Origin: Ruminococcus sp. AF31-8BH
Lineage (GTDB): Bacteria; Bacillota; Clostridia; Lachnospirales; Lachnospiraceae
Reading direction: 5' to 3'
NCBI RefSeq assembly: GCF_003460605.1
Contig: NZ_QTVN01000019.1
Coordinates: 32,604-96,603 of the forward strand
DNA: 64,000 bases
Shown here: in pieces, positions 16,945 to 25,788 of the stretch
How positions within the stretch are numbered: the stretch's first letter is position 1
How the letters are laid out: each line of letters starts with the position of its first letter
Position numbers and translations under genes: made by a program
The notes under the pieces: model-generated
Database searches by the model: none
What the model was told of the DNA's origin: nothing
What the model saw: the letters and a program-made list of their open reading frames with translations, nothing else

Positions 16945-17205
16945 CTATTTATCCGTCAATACTGCTACGACTCCAGAATATAATACCATAAAAGCAAAGA
17001 GCAGAGCAATAATATCTGCCCCATGAAAATCATAATTAAATATCATGGCACCTCCTATCATGATCTCCAGAGTAATAAAGATGCCGAGCACCATCGCTGT
17101 GCTTCCTGAGAACTTCTTCGTACTGTCCTTCTCCTGCACAACATCCATATAGCCTTCTGCAAGTGCCGCCTTCCTGTGACTGGTTCTTCTCCCTAAATTC
17201 CACAT
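16945..17205 (-). CDS. Small two-helix membrane protein of unknown function
   Basis: An 86-residue protein with a polar, basic N-terminus (about 1-35) and two hydrophobic helices (about 38-58 and 64-84). The ATG is preceded by a strong GAGGAGGAAG site. I do not recognise the family. Three LexA/DinR-like boxes lie 50-150 bp upstream, which raises the possibility of SOS control. Its size and topology are compatible with a small SOS-induced membrane effector, but nothing in the sequence proves that. Confidence 0.7.
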   Translation of the reverse strand: MWNLGRRTSHRKAALAEGYMDVVQEKDSTKKFSGSTAMVLGIFITLEIMIGGAMIFNYDFHGADIIALLFAFMVLYSGVVAVLTDK

Positions 17206-17256
17206 AATCTCTTCCTCCTCTGATTCATGCAGTGTCTGTCCGCAAGCAACATGTAT

Positions 17257-17283
17257 CGAACATATTTTCCGAACATGTTTTCT
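17257..17283 (-). promoter_or_regulatory. Tandem LexA/DinR-like boxes
   Basis: On the plus strand CGAACATATTTTCC (17257-17270) matches the Gram-positive consensus CGAACATATGTTCG at 12 of 14 positions. CGAACATGTTTTCT (17270-17283) matches at 11 or fewer, depending on alignment. They abut and form a direct repeat upstream of the 86-residue membrane protein gene. Confidence 0.5.
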
Positions 17284-17342
17284 TTTATGTACTTAGTCTA
17301 CCACAATATTAGTCCTATAAAACGGCACGAAATCATTTTATT

Positions 17343-17356
17343 CGAATATCTGTTCG
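17343..17356. promoter_or_regulatory. Third LexA/DinR-like box
   Basis: CGAATATCTGTTCG matches the consensus CGAACATATGTTCG at 12 of 14 positions and keeps the outer half-sites CGAA and TTCG. It lies about 60 bp upstream of the tandem pair. Confidence 0.5.
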
Positions 17357-17385
17357 TTTTTTTTGTAAACATGGAGGAAATTCTG

Positions 17386-17439
17386 CAAAAAAATATCACC
17401 GCATACTGCTCTATGCCTTAAAACAGCAAACGGTGATAT
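17386..17439 (-). terminator. Terminator of the lrgAB operon
   Basis: Minus strand: arms ATATCACCG and CGGTGATAT (17431-17439 and 17393-17401) followed by a run of seven T. It lies about 45 bp past the lrgB stop. Confidence 0.85.
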
Positions 17440-17484
17440 CCCGCATATTAAAATATCCGAATCCTAAATGTTAGAATCCTGTTT

Positions 17485-18177
17485 TTACATAAATCCGGCA
17501 AAAACAGACGCTGTGATAACCGTCAGAAGACCGGCAACCGCAATTGCAAGACTGCTCATGGCACCTTCTACCGGTCCCATTTCCATAGCCTTGGCAGTAC
17601 CGATAGCGTGAGCGGATGTACCAAGCGCAAGCCCTTTCGCGATAGGCTCCTCGATTTTTGCGATCTTGCAGACTGCCTCTGCGATCACATTTCCAAGTAC
17701 TCCGGTGATAATAATAACTGCAACGGTAATGGTCACAAGACCGCCCAGTTCCTCAGATACGCCCATTCCAATGGCTGTTGTAATGGACTTGGGAAGCAAA
17801 GTTACATACTGTGAATGGGAAAGTCCGAACAGCTTTGCAAAAACCAGAACGCTTACCATGCTTGCCAGCACACCGGAAACGATCCCGATAATAACCGCCT
17901 TCAGATTCTTGCGAAGAAGAGTAAGCTGTCTGTACAGGGGCACTGCAAGGCACACAGTAGCAGGAGTGAGCAGATAACTGATATACTGCCCGCCTGCATT
18001 GTAGGTCTTATAGTCCACCTGCATCAGCTGCAGCACGCCCATAACGCACAAAATCGCAATCAGAAGAGGATTAAACAATGCCATCTTGAACTTTTTCTTC
18101 AGCAAAAGTCCAATCTCATATCCTACCAGACTTACTGCTGCCCCGAAAAACAGGGAATTCTCAATAAAAGATATCAT
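17485..18177 (-). CDS. lrgB: LrgB-family membrane protein
   Basis: A 230-residue membrane protein of the LrgB/CidB family with several hydrophobic helices. The signature region SITTAIGMGVSEELGG (about residues 125-140) and ALGTSAHAIGTAKAMEMG (about 180-197) are highly characteristic. LrgB works with LrgA in holin/antiholin-like control of cell lysis or in export of small metabolites such as pyruvate or glycolate. I chose the ATG at 18177 because it overlaps the lrgA stop; longer frames to 18306 overlap lrgA without a ribosome site. Confidence 0.92.
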   Translation of the reverse strand: MISFIENSLFFGAAVSLVGYEIGLLLKKKFKMALFNPLLIAILCVMGVLQLMQVDYKTYNAGGQYISYLLTPATVCLAVPLYRQLTLLRKNLKAVIIGIVSGVLASMVSVLVFAKLFGLSHSQYVTLLPKSITTAIGMGVSEELGGLVTITVAVIIITGVLGNVIAEAVCKIAKIEEPIAKGLALGTSAHAIGTAKAMEMGPVEGAMSSLAIAVAGLLTVITASVFAGFM

Positions 18178-18536
18178 TTCTTCTCTTTCCTCCTGTCTTT
18201 TTTGATTACAAACTGGGTACTGCGTCCCGTAACTACCATTACGATCACAGTTGTCAGAATTGTAATGATCACAACAGGAAGCCAGATGGGCTGCAGGTCT
18301 CCCCATGCTTCCAGAAGGCCTACCCCTGCCGGTACAAACATAACCGGCATAATTTCAACCAGAAAATCTGCTGCGTCTTCCACCTGTTCCAGCTTCAAAA
18401 TTCCGCTTGTCAGTGCACCCAGCATCAGTACAAGCCCATAAACGCTGGCTGGTACCGGAAGGGGCAGAAGGATATGTAATCCCTCCCCTAACGCTGAAAT
18501 CAGCAGAATAATACAAAATTGCCTGAGATATTTCAC
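18174..18536 (-). CDS. lrgA: LrgA/CidA-family membrane protein
   Basis: A 120-residue protein with four predicted helices and the family run LLPLPVPASVYGLVLMLGAL (about residues 23-42). It is the holin-like partner of LrgB. The GTG at 18536 is chosen because it overlaps the upstream stop as GTGA; the ORF remains open to 18566 but no better start exists there. The Pel-independent position in a three-gene operon with an exported 158-residue protein suggests a linked envelope function. Confidence 0.88.
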   Translation of the reverse strand: MKYLRQFCIILLISALGEGLHILLPLPVPASVYGLVLMLGALTSGILKLEQVEDAADFLVEIMPVMFVPAGVGLLEAWGDLQPIWLPVVIITILTTVIVMVVTGRSTQFVIKKDRRKEKK

Positions 18537-19009
18537 TTTTTGTCTTCCTCCTCGCTGTCTCCACAAAGAAGTCCATTTGCAATTTCCAGATACGGCTGCA
18601 GTTCCTCCAGTGTAGCCCGTCCATTCCGCTTCATCTTCGTCACGCCCGGGTAGCTTGCCGGTATGGATTTGGTCATATTCCCATCGCCGTAGACCTTAAC
18701 CATATCTCCGTTTTCCAGAGTGTCTCCGGCAATCAGCTTGTCATTTCTGTTATAAATTCCTTCCTTGGGAATATCTGCCTTGAAAACCGTCTTTTTGTCC
18801 ATATCCACGAATACCATTTCTTTCAGTACATCTCCGGCTTCTACGTAGATCGCGCGGATGGCTTCCTGCTCAAGGCGGGCTTCCTCCTGCTTATCCTTCT
18901 CAGCCTGCTTCGCAACAAGATTCCAGAAGGATCCTCCTACTACGCCAAAGATTACCAGAAGAATGATTATTCCCACAATGAATTTCACATCGTTTTCTTT
19001 TTTCTCCAC
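18533..19009 (-). CDS. Membrane-anchored protein of unknown function in the lrgAB operon
   Basis: A 158-residue protein with one N-terminal membrane helix (about 8-28, VKFIVGIIILLVIFGVVGGS), a charged helical stalk rich in Glu/Lys (about 33-52) and an external domain with DGNMTKSIPASYPGVTKM. The domain is somewhat like the small beta domains of DUF3221-type proteins, but I cannot name it firmly. The start is GTG at 19009, 7 bp after GAGG, and the stop overlaps lrgA. A promoter lies at 19052-19081. Confidence 0.7.
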   Translation of the reverse strand: MEKKENDVKFIVGIIILLVIFGVVGGSFWNLVAKQAEKDKQEEARLEQEAIRAIYVEAGDVLKEMVFVDMDKKTVFKADIPKEGIYNRNDKLIAGDTLENGDMVKVYGDGNMTKSIPASYPGVTKMKRNGRATLEELQPYLEIANGLLCGDSEEEDKK

Positions 19010-19051
19010 TGCAAATCCTCATTTCTTTCATGGCATTTTTTTGTCTGCCCC

Positions 19052-19081
19052 ATTATACCTTTTCTACAGTTAAAATTTCAA
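19052..19081 (-). promoter_or_regulatory. Promoter of the 158-residue protein / lrgAB operon
   Basis: Minus strand: TTGAAA (19076-19081), 18 bp, TATAAT (19052-19057). Confidence 0.75.
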
Positions 19082-19124
19082 TGTCATCTTTCGACAATTA
19101 TCAGGCTGCTTTTGGGCTTTTTTT

Positions 19125-19595
19125 CTACAGCCGTTCCTTTTGAAGCACGATTTTTTCTACTTCCCAGGAACCATTTTCCACAGTCATCACTGCCATTGTC
19201 ACCTCGCCGCCAAATCGGTTTCTCCCGCAGCTTCCCGGATTCAGCCAAAGCCGTCCGTCAATTTCCTGACAGAAATATTTATGGCTGTGCCCAAAAATTA
19301 CCACCTGAGTATCCCCAAGCTCCCATGCCGCATCCTTTCTGTCATGGACCATGAAAAACTTTACATTTCCAACGGAAAAGTTCAGGCTTCTCCTTAAATT
19401 CTGCGCCCAGTATCCGTCATTGTTGCCGCGCACCACATACAAGAATCCCATAGTACGCAGCTCATCCAGTATTTCCGGCCTGTCCACATCTCCTGCATGG
19501 AAAATATAAGTGCAGTCCTTCAATCGCTCTTTCACTTCTTCCCGAAGAAGCCCATGGGTATCTGAAATAATCCCCATTTTTATTTTTTCTGACAT
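19125..19595 (-). CDS. YfcE/MJ0936-type metallophosphoesterase
   Basis: A 156-residue calcineurin-like phosphodiesterase with all metal motifs: ISDTHG (Asp and His, about residue 10), HAGDVD (about 35), RGNND (about 57), MVHDRK and FGHSHK (about 108) and LNPGSCG. The family hydrolyses phosphodiesters in vitro and usually has an unknown cellular substrate. In the third His block the usual HGH reads MVHD, so one ligand position may differ. It follows the EndoQ-like gene by 28 bp and is probably co-transcribed. Confidence 0.9.
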   Translation of the reverse strand: MSEKIKMGIISDTHGLLREEVKERLKDCTYIFHAGDVDRPEILDELRTMGFLYVVRGNNDGYWAQNLRRSLNFSVGNVKFFMVHDRKDAAWELGDTQVVIFGHSHKYFCQEIDGRLWLNPGSCGRNRFGGEVTMAVMTVENGSWEVEKIVLQKERL

Positions 19596-19623
19596 ATCCG
19601 GTTCCTCCCGTTATGGTTTATTA

Positions 19624-20871
19624 TCATTCCTCGAACAGACGGATTTTTCCATATTCTCCGTCAAATCCAGGTGTGCAGATTACCTTTCCATCTCTTAATC
19701 TTTGAATTCCGGACGCGATTCTGGTGCCGTTTTCCCGCTCTATATCTGCTATAGGAACTTTTCGCAAAATTGCAAATTCCGAGCCAAATTTCTGAAGCAT
19801 TTTCTCGTATTCTCCGGTTACGGTTTTGGCTGCAGGAGACTTTCCCACACAGGCGGAAATCACCTCCGGAAGGGGTACAATACTCTCAAAAGGTCTGGCA
19901 TTTTCTTTCACAAATCCGGCATCCCTGTCTGCCAGTTCCATGATTCTATGGTCTACCCCTATGGTTAGTTTCTTCCCGCATACCGGACATTTTCCGTGGT
20001 ATTTTTCTGCCTCCTCGGGGCTTAAACAGATGTGGCATTTCCGGTGTCCGTCGTAATGATATTTCCCCTCTTCCGGGAAAAATTCCAGGGTTCCTTCCAG
20101 GCCTTTTCCATACTGAATGGCACCGTGAAGCCCCTCATAGGAAAGATCAATGTCCAAAAGATTGGCCTCTCTTCCCAGCTTGGAAGGGGAGTGGGCATCT
20201 GAATTTGAGATAAGCTGAAGTCCGTCAAGAGCAGATAAGCGCCAGTTCATCGGCGGGTCGGAAGACAGTCCGGTTTCCACAGCATGCACATAAGGAGTCA
20301 GATCCTCAAAGCACTCTTCCATGGTATCAAAGCCGGAAAAAGCTCCGAATAATGCGAAATGCGGAGTCCAGATATGAGCTGGAACCAGCATTCCCCGGGG
20401 ACAGTTTTCCAGAAGCATCTCAAGAAGATCATGGCAGTCCAGGCCGAGAATGGGCCTGCCGTCTGAATGGATATTTCCGATTTTTTCCAGGCTTTCTGCC
20501 ATTTGATCTGCCGCTTCAAGGCCTGGCAAAAGCAGTACATTGTGAACCTTCCGGCACTTTCCATTCTTTTTATAAATAGAACTGATCTCACCTGTTACTA
20601 CAAAGCGGGGTGCCTGTCCGGGAAGGTTTCGTGCCTCTTCCAGCACATATTCGTCCTTCAGGCGATATAAGCCTTCCTCTGCAGGGATCAGTTTTTCTTT
20701 TAGTTCTTCCCTCCATGCAGGGTGGGTAAAATCCCCTGTTCCAATAAGGGTAATCCCCTTTTTCCTTGCCCAAAGATCCAGATATTCCGGGGTTCCAAGC
20801 TTGCTGGTAGCCATGGAATATCTGGAATGAATGTGAAGATCTGCAATTACTTTCACTGTATTTTGCTCCAT
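19624..20871 (-). CDS. Endonuclease Q family protein (PHP domain)
   Basis: A 415-residue protein with an N-terminal PHP phosphoesterase domain: DLHIHSRYS (about 10-18), GTGDFTHP (about 44-51), the His in VLLLPG/HDLLE, and SNSDAHSPS (about 222). A central Zn ribbon follows (CHICLSPEEAEKYHGKCPVC, about 282-301). This order is that of EndoQ/YqxK proteins, which in archaea and some Bacillales cut DNA 5' to deaminated bases and which often sit near helicases. It lies in a short operon with a peptidase, an HD protein and a phosphoesterase. Confidence 0.85.
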   Translation of the reverse strand: MEQNTVKVIADLHIHSRYSMATSKLGTPEYLDLWARKKGITLIGTGDFTHPAWREELKEKLIPAEEGLYRLKDEYVLEEARNLPGQAPRFVVTGEISSIYKKNGKCRKVHNVLLLPGLEAADQMAESLEKIGNIHSDGRPILGLDCHDLLEMLLENCPRGMLVPAHIWTPHFALFGAFSGFDTMEECFEDLTPYVHAVETGLSSDPPMNWRLSALDGLQLISNSDAHSPSKLGREANLLDIDLSYEGLHGAIQYGKGLEGTLEFFPEEGKYHYDGHRKCHICLSPEEAEKYHGKCPVCGKKLTIGVDHRIMELADRDAGFVKENARPFESIVPLPEVISACVGKSPAAKTVTGEYEKMLQKFGSEFAILRKVPIADIERENGTRIASGIQRLRDGKVICTPGFDGEYGKIRLFEE

Positions 20872-20888
20872 TTCTTATCTAAAATTGG

Positions 20889-21467
20889 TTACTTAGACTC
20901 CTGCATGCCAAGCTCCATCAGCTTCCAGCCGTTGTCCTTCAGCCATTTTTTCTGCTCCTTATAACCGGGCAAAACTGCGCTGACTTCGTTCCAGAATGCC
21001 TGGGAATGGTTCATCTGTCTGCGGTGGCAGAGCTCATGGACAACCACATAATCGAGCACCTCTGGCGGTGCCAGAATCAGCAGCCAGTTAAAGTTCAGAT
21101 TTCCATTTGCACTGCAGCTGCCCCATCTTGTTTTCTGCTGGCGCAGGGTAATTCTTCCGTAGCTTACCCCTATTTTTTCTGCAAAATAGGCTGTGCGCTC
21201 TGGAATTTTCCGGCAGGCTTCCTGCTGCAGACGGGTTCGTTCTTCCTTTGAAAGTCCCGGAACTGTTTCTCTTTGCACTTCCCTTTTCTGGATTTTCTCC
21301 AGATTTTTCAAAATCCATTCCTGCTTCTGCTCAACAAATCTGCGGATTCTCACCTGGGATAATCGAAGAGGTGCACGGACGATGATCTGACCATCCGGTT
21401 TGATTTCCAGACTCATGGTTTTTCGCTGGCTTCGGATGATCTGATAGGAAATCTTCTCATTTAGCAT
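20889..21467 (-). CDS. YgjP-like metallopeptidase (DUF45/M48-type)
   Basis: A 192-residue protein of the YgjP/DUF45 family. The Zn site is VVVHELCHRRQMNHSQAFW (about residues 141-159), with the two His of HExxH and a downstream His. An upstream motif TRWGSCSANGNLNFNWLL is also family-typical. Function in the cell is unknown; members are thought to be cytoplasmic gluzincin-like peptidases. The gene overlaps the upstream HD protein gene by 7 bp, which suggests coupled translation. Confidence 0.88.
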   Translation of the reverse strand: MLNEKISYQIIRSQRKTMSLEIKPDGQIIVRAPLRLSQVRIRRFVEQKQEWILKNLEKIQKREVQRETVPGLSKEERTRLQQEACRKIPERTAYFAEKIGVSYGRITLRQQKTRWGSCSANGNLNFNWLLILAPPEVLDYVVVHELCHRRQMNHSQAFWNEVSAVLPGYKEQKKWLKDNGWKLMELGMQESK

Positions 21468-22246
21468 AAGATATTCTCCATATAATCATTCATCTGCTGA
21501 TCCAGGATTTTCATCTTTTCCAGAGTATCTTTTTCTTTATAATCCAGCCGCCATATGATCCTGGAAATGTAATCCTCTTCCTTCATGATCTGCCAGGTTT
21601 CTTTGAAATTCAGGTCATAATACTGCGCCACATAGGACACCCAGTAGTCCACAGATGTCACACGGTCCGGAGACAAAACAGCTTCTTTTTTCAGACAGGA
21701 TTCCCATACCTTTGGAGAGATCAGCCCCTCTCCGGCTTTCTCCTGGGGAACCCCGATCATTGCCTCAACGGACTCCTGCAGCTTAACCCGGCAGTTGTCC
21801 AGCTTATCTGCATCGCGGATCATTTTTGCATGGAAAAGGATTCTTTCATCTGTAATTCCTTCCAACTTAAAATCGCTGTGTCTGGCGATTGCTGTATGGA
21901 TAATCTCATCGAATTCCGGGTCTGGAAGGAATCTGCGGATCATAGGGTTTTCCCCTTCAAAAAGAAGCTGTGCGCCAAACGCTGCATGATCCATCGTGTC
22001 CGGGGAAAAGCTGTTATACAGGCGCAGCTGCTCGAATCTTCCAATGTCATGAAGCAGCGCGATCAGCTCTGCCAGCTGCTGGTCTTCTTCATTTAAATGC
22101 ATTCTTTTGCCAATTTCACGGGCACTTTTTACCACGCCATAAGTGTGAACAATCTTTAATTTTATTTTCTCATCTTCTCTGTCATACTCATCTAAATACG
22201 CTTCAAATGCGTCTCTTGCCTGTTTAAAATCCAGTTTCACGGTCAT
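21461..22246 (-). CDS. HD-domain hydrolase
   Basis: A 261-residue HD-superfamily protein. The motifs are an early His in KIVHTYGVV (about 35), ALLHDIGRFEQ (about 69-79), a His in AIARHSDFKLEG, and MIRDADKLDN (about 148). These provide the metal ligands of a phosphohydrolase. The substrate, perhaps a nucleotide, is not evident. It is the first gene of a four-gene minus-strand group ending with the YfcE-like gene. Confidence 0.85.
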   Translation of the reverse strand: MTVKLDFKQARDAFEAYLDEYDREDEKIKLKIVHTYGVVKSAREIGKRMHLNEEDQQLAELIALLHDIGRFEQLRLYNSFSPDTMDHAAFGAQLLFEGENPMIRRFLPDPEFDEIIHTAIARHSDFKLEGITDERILFHAKMIRDADKLDNCRVKLQESVEAMIGVPQEKAGEGLISPKVWESCLKKEAVLSPDRVTSVDYWVSYVAQYYDLNFKETWQIMKEEDYISRIIWRLDYKEKDTLEKMKILDQQMNDYMENILC

Positions 22247-22366
22247 GTTCCTCTCTATCTTTTAGGCTTATTACAGTGTCATTATAAACTACCACAGTTG
22301 CTTTTCCAATACTATCCGCAGTTTTTCAAAATTATTTTCCCGGACACTTTACAGGGTGTATCAGGC

Positions 22367-22395
22367 TTGCACCTTCTTCACCTGTAACGTATAAT
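22367..22395 (+). promoter_or_regulatory. Promoter of the AraC-type regulator gene
   Basis: TTGCAC (22367-22372), 17 bp, TATAAT (22390-22395), about 30 bp before the ribosome site AAGGAGGT. Confidence 0.82.
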
Positions 22396-22428
22396 GGGAG
22401 CAACGGCACATACTATAAGGAGGTCATG

Positions 22429-23325
22429 ATGGCAGAGAAGAAAACAGAAATCTCCCCAAATGTTGACGAGACCATGAAGGAACTGGAGACTCATGGTTCT
22501 TTTGAGCTGCCTGTGGAAACCTATACAGATAACTGCGTGATTTTCCGCTCCCTTTACAACCACTGGCATAAGGAAATGGAGATCATCTGCATCGACCAGG
22601 GAAGCGGCCTTGCAAGGCTGAACCGGGAGACCCTGCGCCTGAAGGAGGGAGATCTTCTTATTGTAAACAGCGGGGTTCTTCATGGAATTAAATCCGATTC
22701 CCGGCATATTTTATATTACAGAAGCGTTGTGTTTGACCTTAGTTTTCTGGCCGGACCTGCAGGAGATCTCTGCCAGGAAAAGGTGATTTCCCTTCTTATG
22801 GAAAACCGGGCGGAATTCACTCACCTGATCACCCGTTCCCATGAAAACTACGGCAACATTTTCCATCTCTTCTGTGAAATCCATCAGTGCCATAAGGACA
22901 AGCCGCCTTTCTATTATATGAAATTAAAGGGGCTTTTTTACGGACTTTTTTATGAAATGCTTGCAGGAAATTATATTATTACCACGGATGCAGAGCAGAA
23001 CAGAAATCTTTTATCCATAAAAAAGGTGTTGGACTACATCAGTGCCCACTACCGGGAGCCTTTGTCTGTTAAAGAATTATCAGGGCTTTCCAATTACAGT
23101 GAATTTTATTTTATGAAGCTTTTTAAGCAGTATACTGGAAAAACGGCAGCCGCTTATCTGAATGATTACAGGCTTGAGAAGGCAAAATCCCTTCTTCTGC
23201 ATACAGATGCTTCGGTCACGGACATTGCTCTTGACGTGGGCTTTAACAATACCAGCTATTTTATAAAAAAATTTCAGGAGGCCAACCAGCTTTCCCCTCA
23301 CAAATTTCGCAAAAAAATGTCATAA
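22429..23325 (+). CDS. AraC-family transcriptional regulator with cupin domain
   Basis: A regulator of about 298 residues. The N-terminal half (about 25-180) is a cupin-type sensor domain, with NHWHKEMEIICIDQGSG near residue 45 supplying likely ligand residues. The C-terminal half has two helix-turn-helix motifs: KELSGLSNYSEFYFMKLFKQ then YTGKTAAAYL, and SVTDIALDVGFNNTSYFIKK. It lies 89 bp upstream of glycogen phosphorylase on the same strand, so it may respond to a sugar and activate that gene. Two ATGs are adjacent (22426, 22429); the second has better spacing. Confidence 0.9.
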   Translation: MAEKKTEISPNVDETMKELETHGSFELPVETYTDNCVIFRSLYNHWHKEMEIICIDQGSGLARLNRETLRLKEGDLLIVNSGVLHGIKSDSRHILYYRSVVFDLSFLAGPAGDLCQEKVISLLMENRAEFTHLITRSHENYGNIFHLFCEIHQCHKDKPPFYYMKLKGLFYGLFYEMLAGNYIITTDAEQNRNLLSIKKVLDYISAHYREPLSVKELSGLSNYSEFYFMKLFKQYTGKTAAAYLNDYRLEKAKSLLLHTDASVTDIALDVGFNNTSYFIKKFQEANQLSPHKFRKKMS

Positions 23326-23414
23326 CAGAACAGTTTTGTTGTATTTTTCTTTCATCTGCATATGCTAATATAACACCATCAAACACAGGTAATCGCTCTT
23401 GAAAGGAGAAAATT

Positions 23415-25673
23415 ATGGAAGCTTTAAAAACTATGATTCAGGACATGTTTGGCAAAGACTGCAGCGCATGTACCAACCAGGAAGTATACGAAGCCCTTCT
23501 CACATACACCAAAAAACAGCTTGCTGCAAAGGGCTATCATGAGGGAAAGAAAAAAATCTATTATATCTCTGCAGAGTTCCTTATTGGAAAGCTTCTTTCC
23601 AACAATCTGATCAACCTTGGCATCTATGATGAGGTTGCAGAATTCTTAAAAGAGAGCGGCAAATCCCTTGCTGAGATTGAGTCCGTTGAGCCGGAACCAT
23701 CTCTTGGAAACGGCGGACTTGGACGTCTGGCTGCCTGCTTTTTGGATTCTATCGCAACACTTGGACTTCCTGGAGAAGGTATCGGACTGAACTATCATCT
23801 GGGACTTTTCAAACAGGTTTTTGAGAACAACCTTCAGCATGAGGTTCCGAACCCATGGATCACTCCTGAGTCCTGGCTGACTGCTACAGATGTGACTTAC
23901 ATGGTTCCGTTCAGAGGCTTTTCCCTGAAATCTACTATGTATAATATTGATGTTGCAGGCTATGAAAACAAAGCAATCCATCTTCGTCTTTTCGATATTG
24001 ACCTGGCAGATGAGTCCATGGTTCATGACGGAATTGCTTTCAACAAGAAAGACATTCTGCACAACCTGACACTGTTCCTGTACCCGGATGACAGCGATGA
24101 GGACGGACGCAAGCTTCGTGTTTACCAGCAGTATTTCATGGTAAGCAACGCTGCACAGCTGATTCTGGATGAGGCAGTTTCCAAGGGAAGCAATCTTCAC
24201 GACCTTGCTGATTATGCAGTTGTTCAGATCAACGATACTCACCCGAGCATGATCATTCCGGAGTTTATCCGTCTCCTTGGAGAGAAGGGAATCGGCTTTG
24301 ATGAGGCTGCTGATATCGTTTCCCATGTATGCGCATATACCAACCATACTATCCTGGCTGAGGCTCTTGAGAAATGGCCGATCCACTATCTGGAGGATAT
24401 TGTTCCGCAGCTTGTTCCGATCATCCGCAAGTTAGATGAGAAGGTTAAAGCAAAATATCTGGCTGAGAATCTTGCTATTATTGACAGCAATAATCTGGTT
24501 CACATGGCTCATATGGATATTCATTACGGATTCTCTATCAACGGTGTTGCTGCTCTTCATACCGAAATTCTGAAGAACTCTGAGCTGCATCAGTTCTATG
24601 AGATTTATCCGGAAAAATTCAATAATAAGACCAATGGCATTACATTCCGCAGATGGCTGATGTACTGCAACCAGCCTCTTGCAAAATATATCTCTTCTCT
24701 GATCGGAGATGGATACAAGAAAAATGCAGATGAGCTGAAAAAGCTGCTTGCTTTCAAGGATGACCAGAAGGTTCTGGATCAGCTGCTTGCAATTAAGGCG
24801 GATGCGAAGAAAATCTGCAAGGATTTTGTTCTGGAAAATACTGGTGTCGAGATTGATGAGAACAGTGTTTTTGATATCCAGATCAAAAGACTTCATGAGT
24901 ACAAGCGTCAGCAGCTGAATGCGCTGTATATTATCTATAAATATCTGGAGATCAAGGGCGGCAAGAAGCCGGAGAGACCGATTACTTTCATTTTTGGTGC
25001 AAAGGCTGCTCCTGCTTATTATATCGCTAAGGATATCATTCATCTGCTTCTGACTCTGGAGACTTTGATCCAGAATGACCCGGATGTGGCTCCTTATATG
25101 AAGCTTGTTATGGTTGAGAACTACAATGTGAGCGCAGCTGAGAAGCTGATTCCGGCTTGTGATATTTCTGAGCAGATTTCTCTTGCTTCTAAGGAAGCCA
25201 GCGGTACCGGAAACATGAAGTTTATGCTGAATGGTGCGGTTACTCTTGGTACCATGGATGGTGCAAATGTGGAGATCAGTGAGCTGGTTGGCGAGGATAA
25301 TATTTATATCTTTGGTGAGTCCAGTGATGAGATTATTAAGCATTATGAGAAGGCCGATTATAATTCCCGTGCGATTTATGAGGGGGATGCTGATATTAAG
25401 AAGTATGTGGATTTCATTGTCAGCGAGCCGATGCTGAAGATTGGTAAAGAGGAGCATTTGAGAAACTTCTACAACGAGCTTCTGAATAAGGACTGGTTTA
25501 TGACTTTACTGGATCTGAAGGATTATATTAAGGTTAAGGATCAGGTGTTTGCGGATTATGAGGATCGTAATGCGTGGGCGAAGAAGATGCTTGTGAATAT
25601 TGGGGAGGCTGGATTCTTCTCTTCTGATAGAACGATTGAGCAGTATAATAAAGATATTTGGCATTTGAACTAA
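23415..25673 (+). CDS. glgP: Glycogen/alpha-glucan phosphorylase
   Basis: A 752-residue enzyme that releases glucose-1-phosphate from alpha-1,4-glucans. Motifs include [20 protein letters not shown] (about 92-111), NDTHPSM, and the PLP-lysine region [20 protein letters not shown], followed by TMDGANVEI (about 594-622). The length is normal for the short clostridial subgroup, which lacks extra regulatory N-terminal segments. It has a strong GAAAGGAG site. The last 500 bp use more G/T-ending codons than the first half. A probable terminator follows at 25701. Confidence 0.96.
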   Translation: MEALKTMIQDMFGKDCSACTNQEVYEALLTYTKKQLAAKGYHEGKKKIYYISAEFLIGKLLSNNLINLGIYDEVAEFLKESGKSLAEIESVEPEPSLGNGGLGRLAACFLDSIATLGLPGEGIGLNYHLGLFKQVFENNLQHEVPNPWITPESWLTATDVTYMVPFRGFSLKSTMYNIDVAGYENKAIHLRLFDIDLADESMVHDGIAFNKKDILHNLTLFLYPDDSDEDGRKLRVYQQYFMVSNAAQLILDEAVSKGSNLHDLADYAVVQINDTHPSMIIPEFIRLLGEKGIGFDEAADIVSHVCAYTNHTILAEALEKWPIHYLEDIVPQLVPIIRKLDEKVKAKYLAENLAIIDSNNLVHMAHMDIHYGFSINGVAALHTEILKNSELHQFYEIYPEKFNNKTNGITFRRWLMYCNQPLAKYISSLIGDGYKKNADELKKLLAFKDDQKVLDQLLAIKADAKKICKDFVLENTGVEIDENSVFDIQIKRLHEYKRQQLNALYIIYKYLEIKGGKKPERPITFIFGAKAAPAYYIAKDIIHLLLTLETLIQNDPDVAPYMKLVMVENYNVSAAEKLIPACDISEQISLASKEASGTGNMKFMLNGAVTLGTMDGANVEISELVGEDNIYIFGESSDEIIKHYEKADYNSRAIYEGDADIKKYVDFIVSEPMLKIGKEEHLRNFYNELLNKDWFMTLLDLKDYIKVKDQVFADYEDRNAWAKKMLVNIGEAGFFSSDRTIEQYNKDIWHLN

Positions 25674-25700
25674 ATAAAGTATTCAAGGCGGACGACATCC

Positions 25701-25750
25701 AGAAGCGGCAGGATTGTTATATTTTGTACAATCTTGACGCTTCTTTCTAT
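25701..25750 (+). terminator. Probable terminator of glgP
   Basis: Arms AGAAGCG (25701-25707) and CGCTTCT (25738-25744) with an inner GATTGT/ACAATC stem, followed by a T-rich tract broken by C and A. Moderate strength. Confidence 0.6.
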
Positions 25751-25788
25751 TCTTGATTTTCACTTGTAGGAAAATGGAGTGTAGAGGG

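Noticed and set aside
17227..17421. 64-codon plus-strand frame over the LexA-like boxes
   Set aside because: No ribosome site, overlaps the terminator and regulatory sites; treated as chance.
24432..25457. 341-codon minus-strand frame inside glycogen phosphorylase
   Set aside because: Antisense shadow of a strongly conserved enzyme, without promoter or ribosome site.
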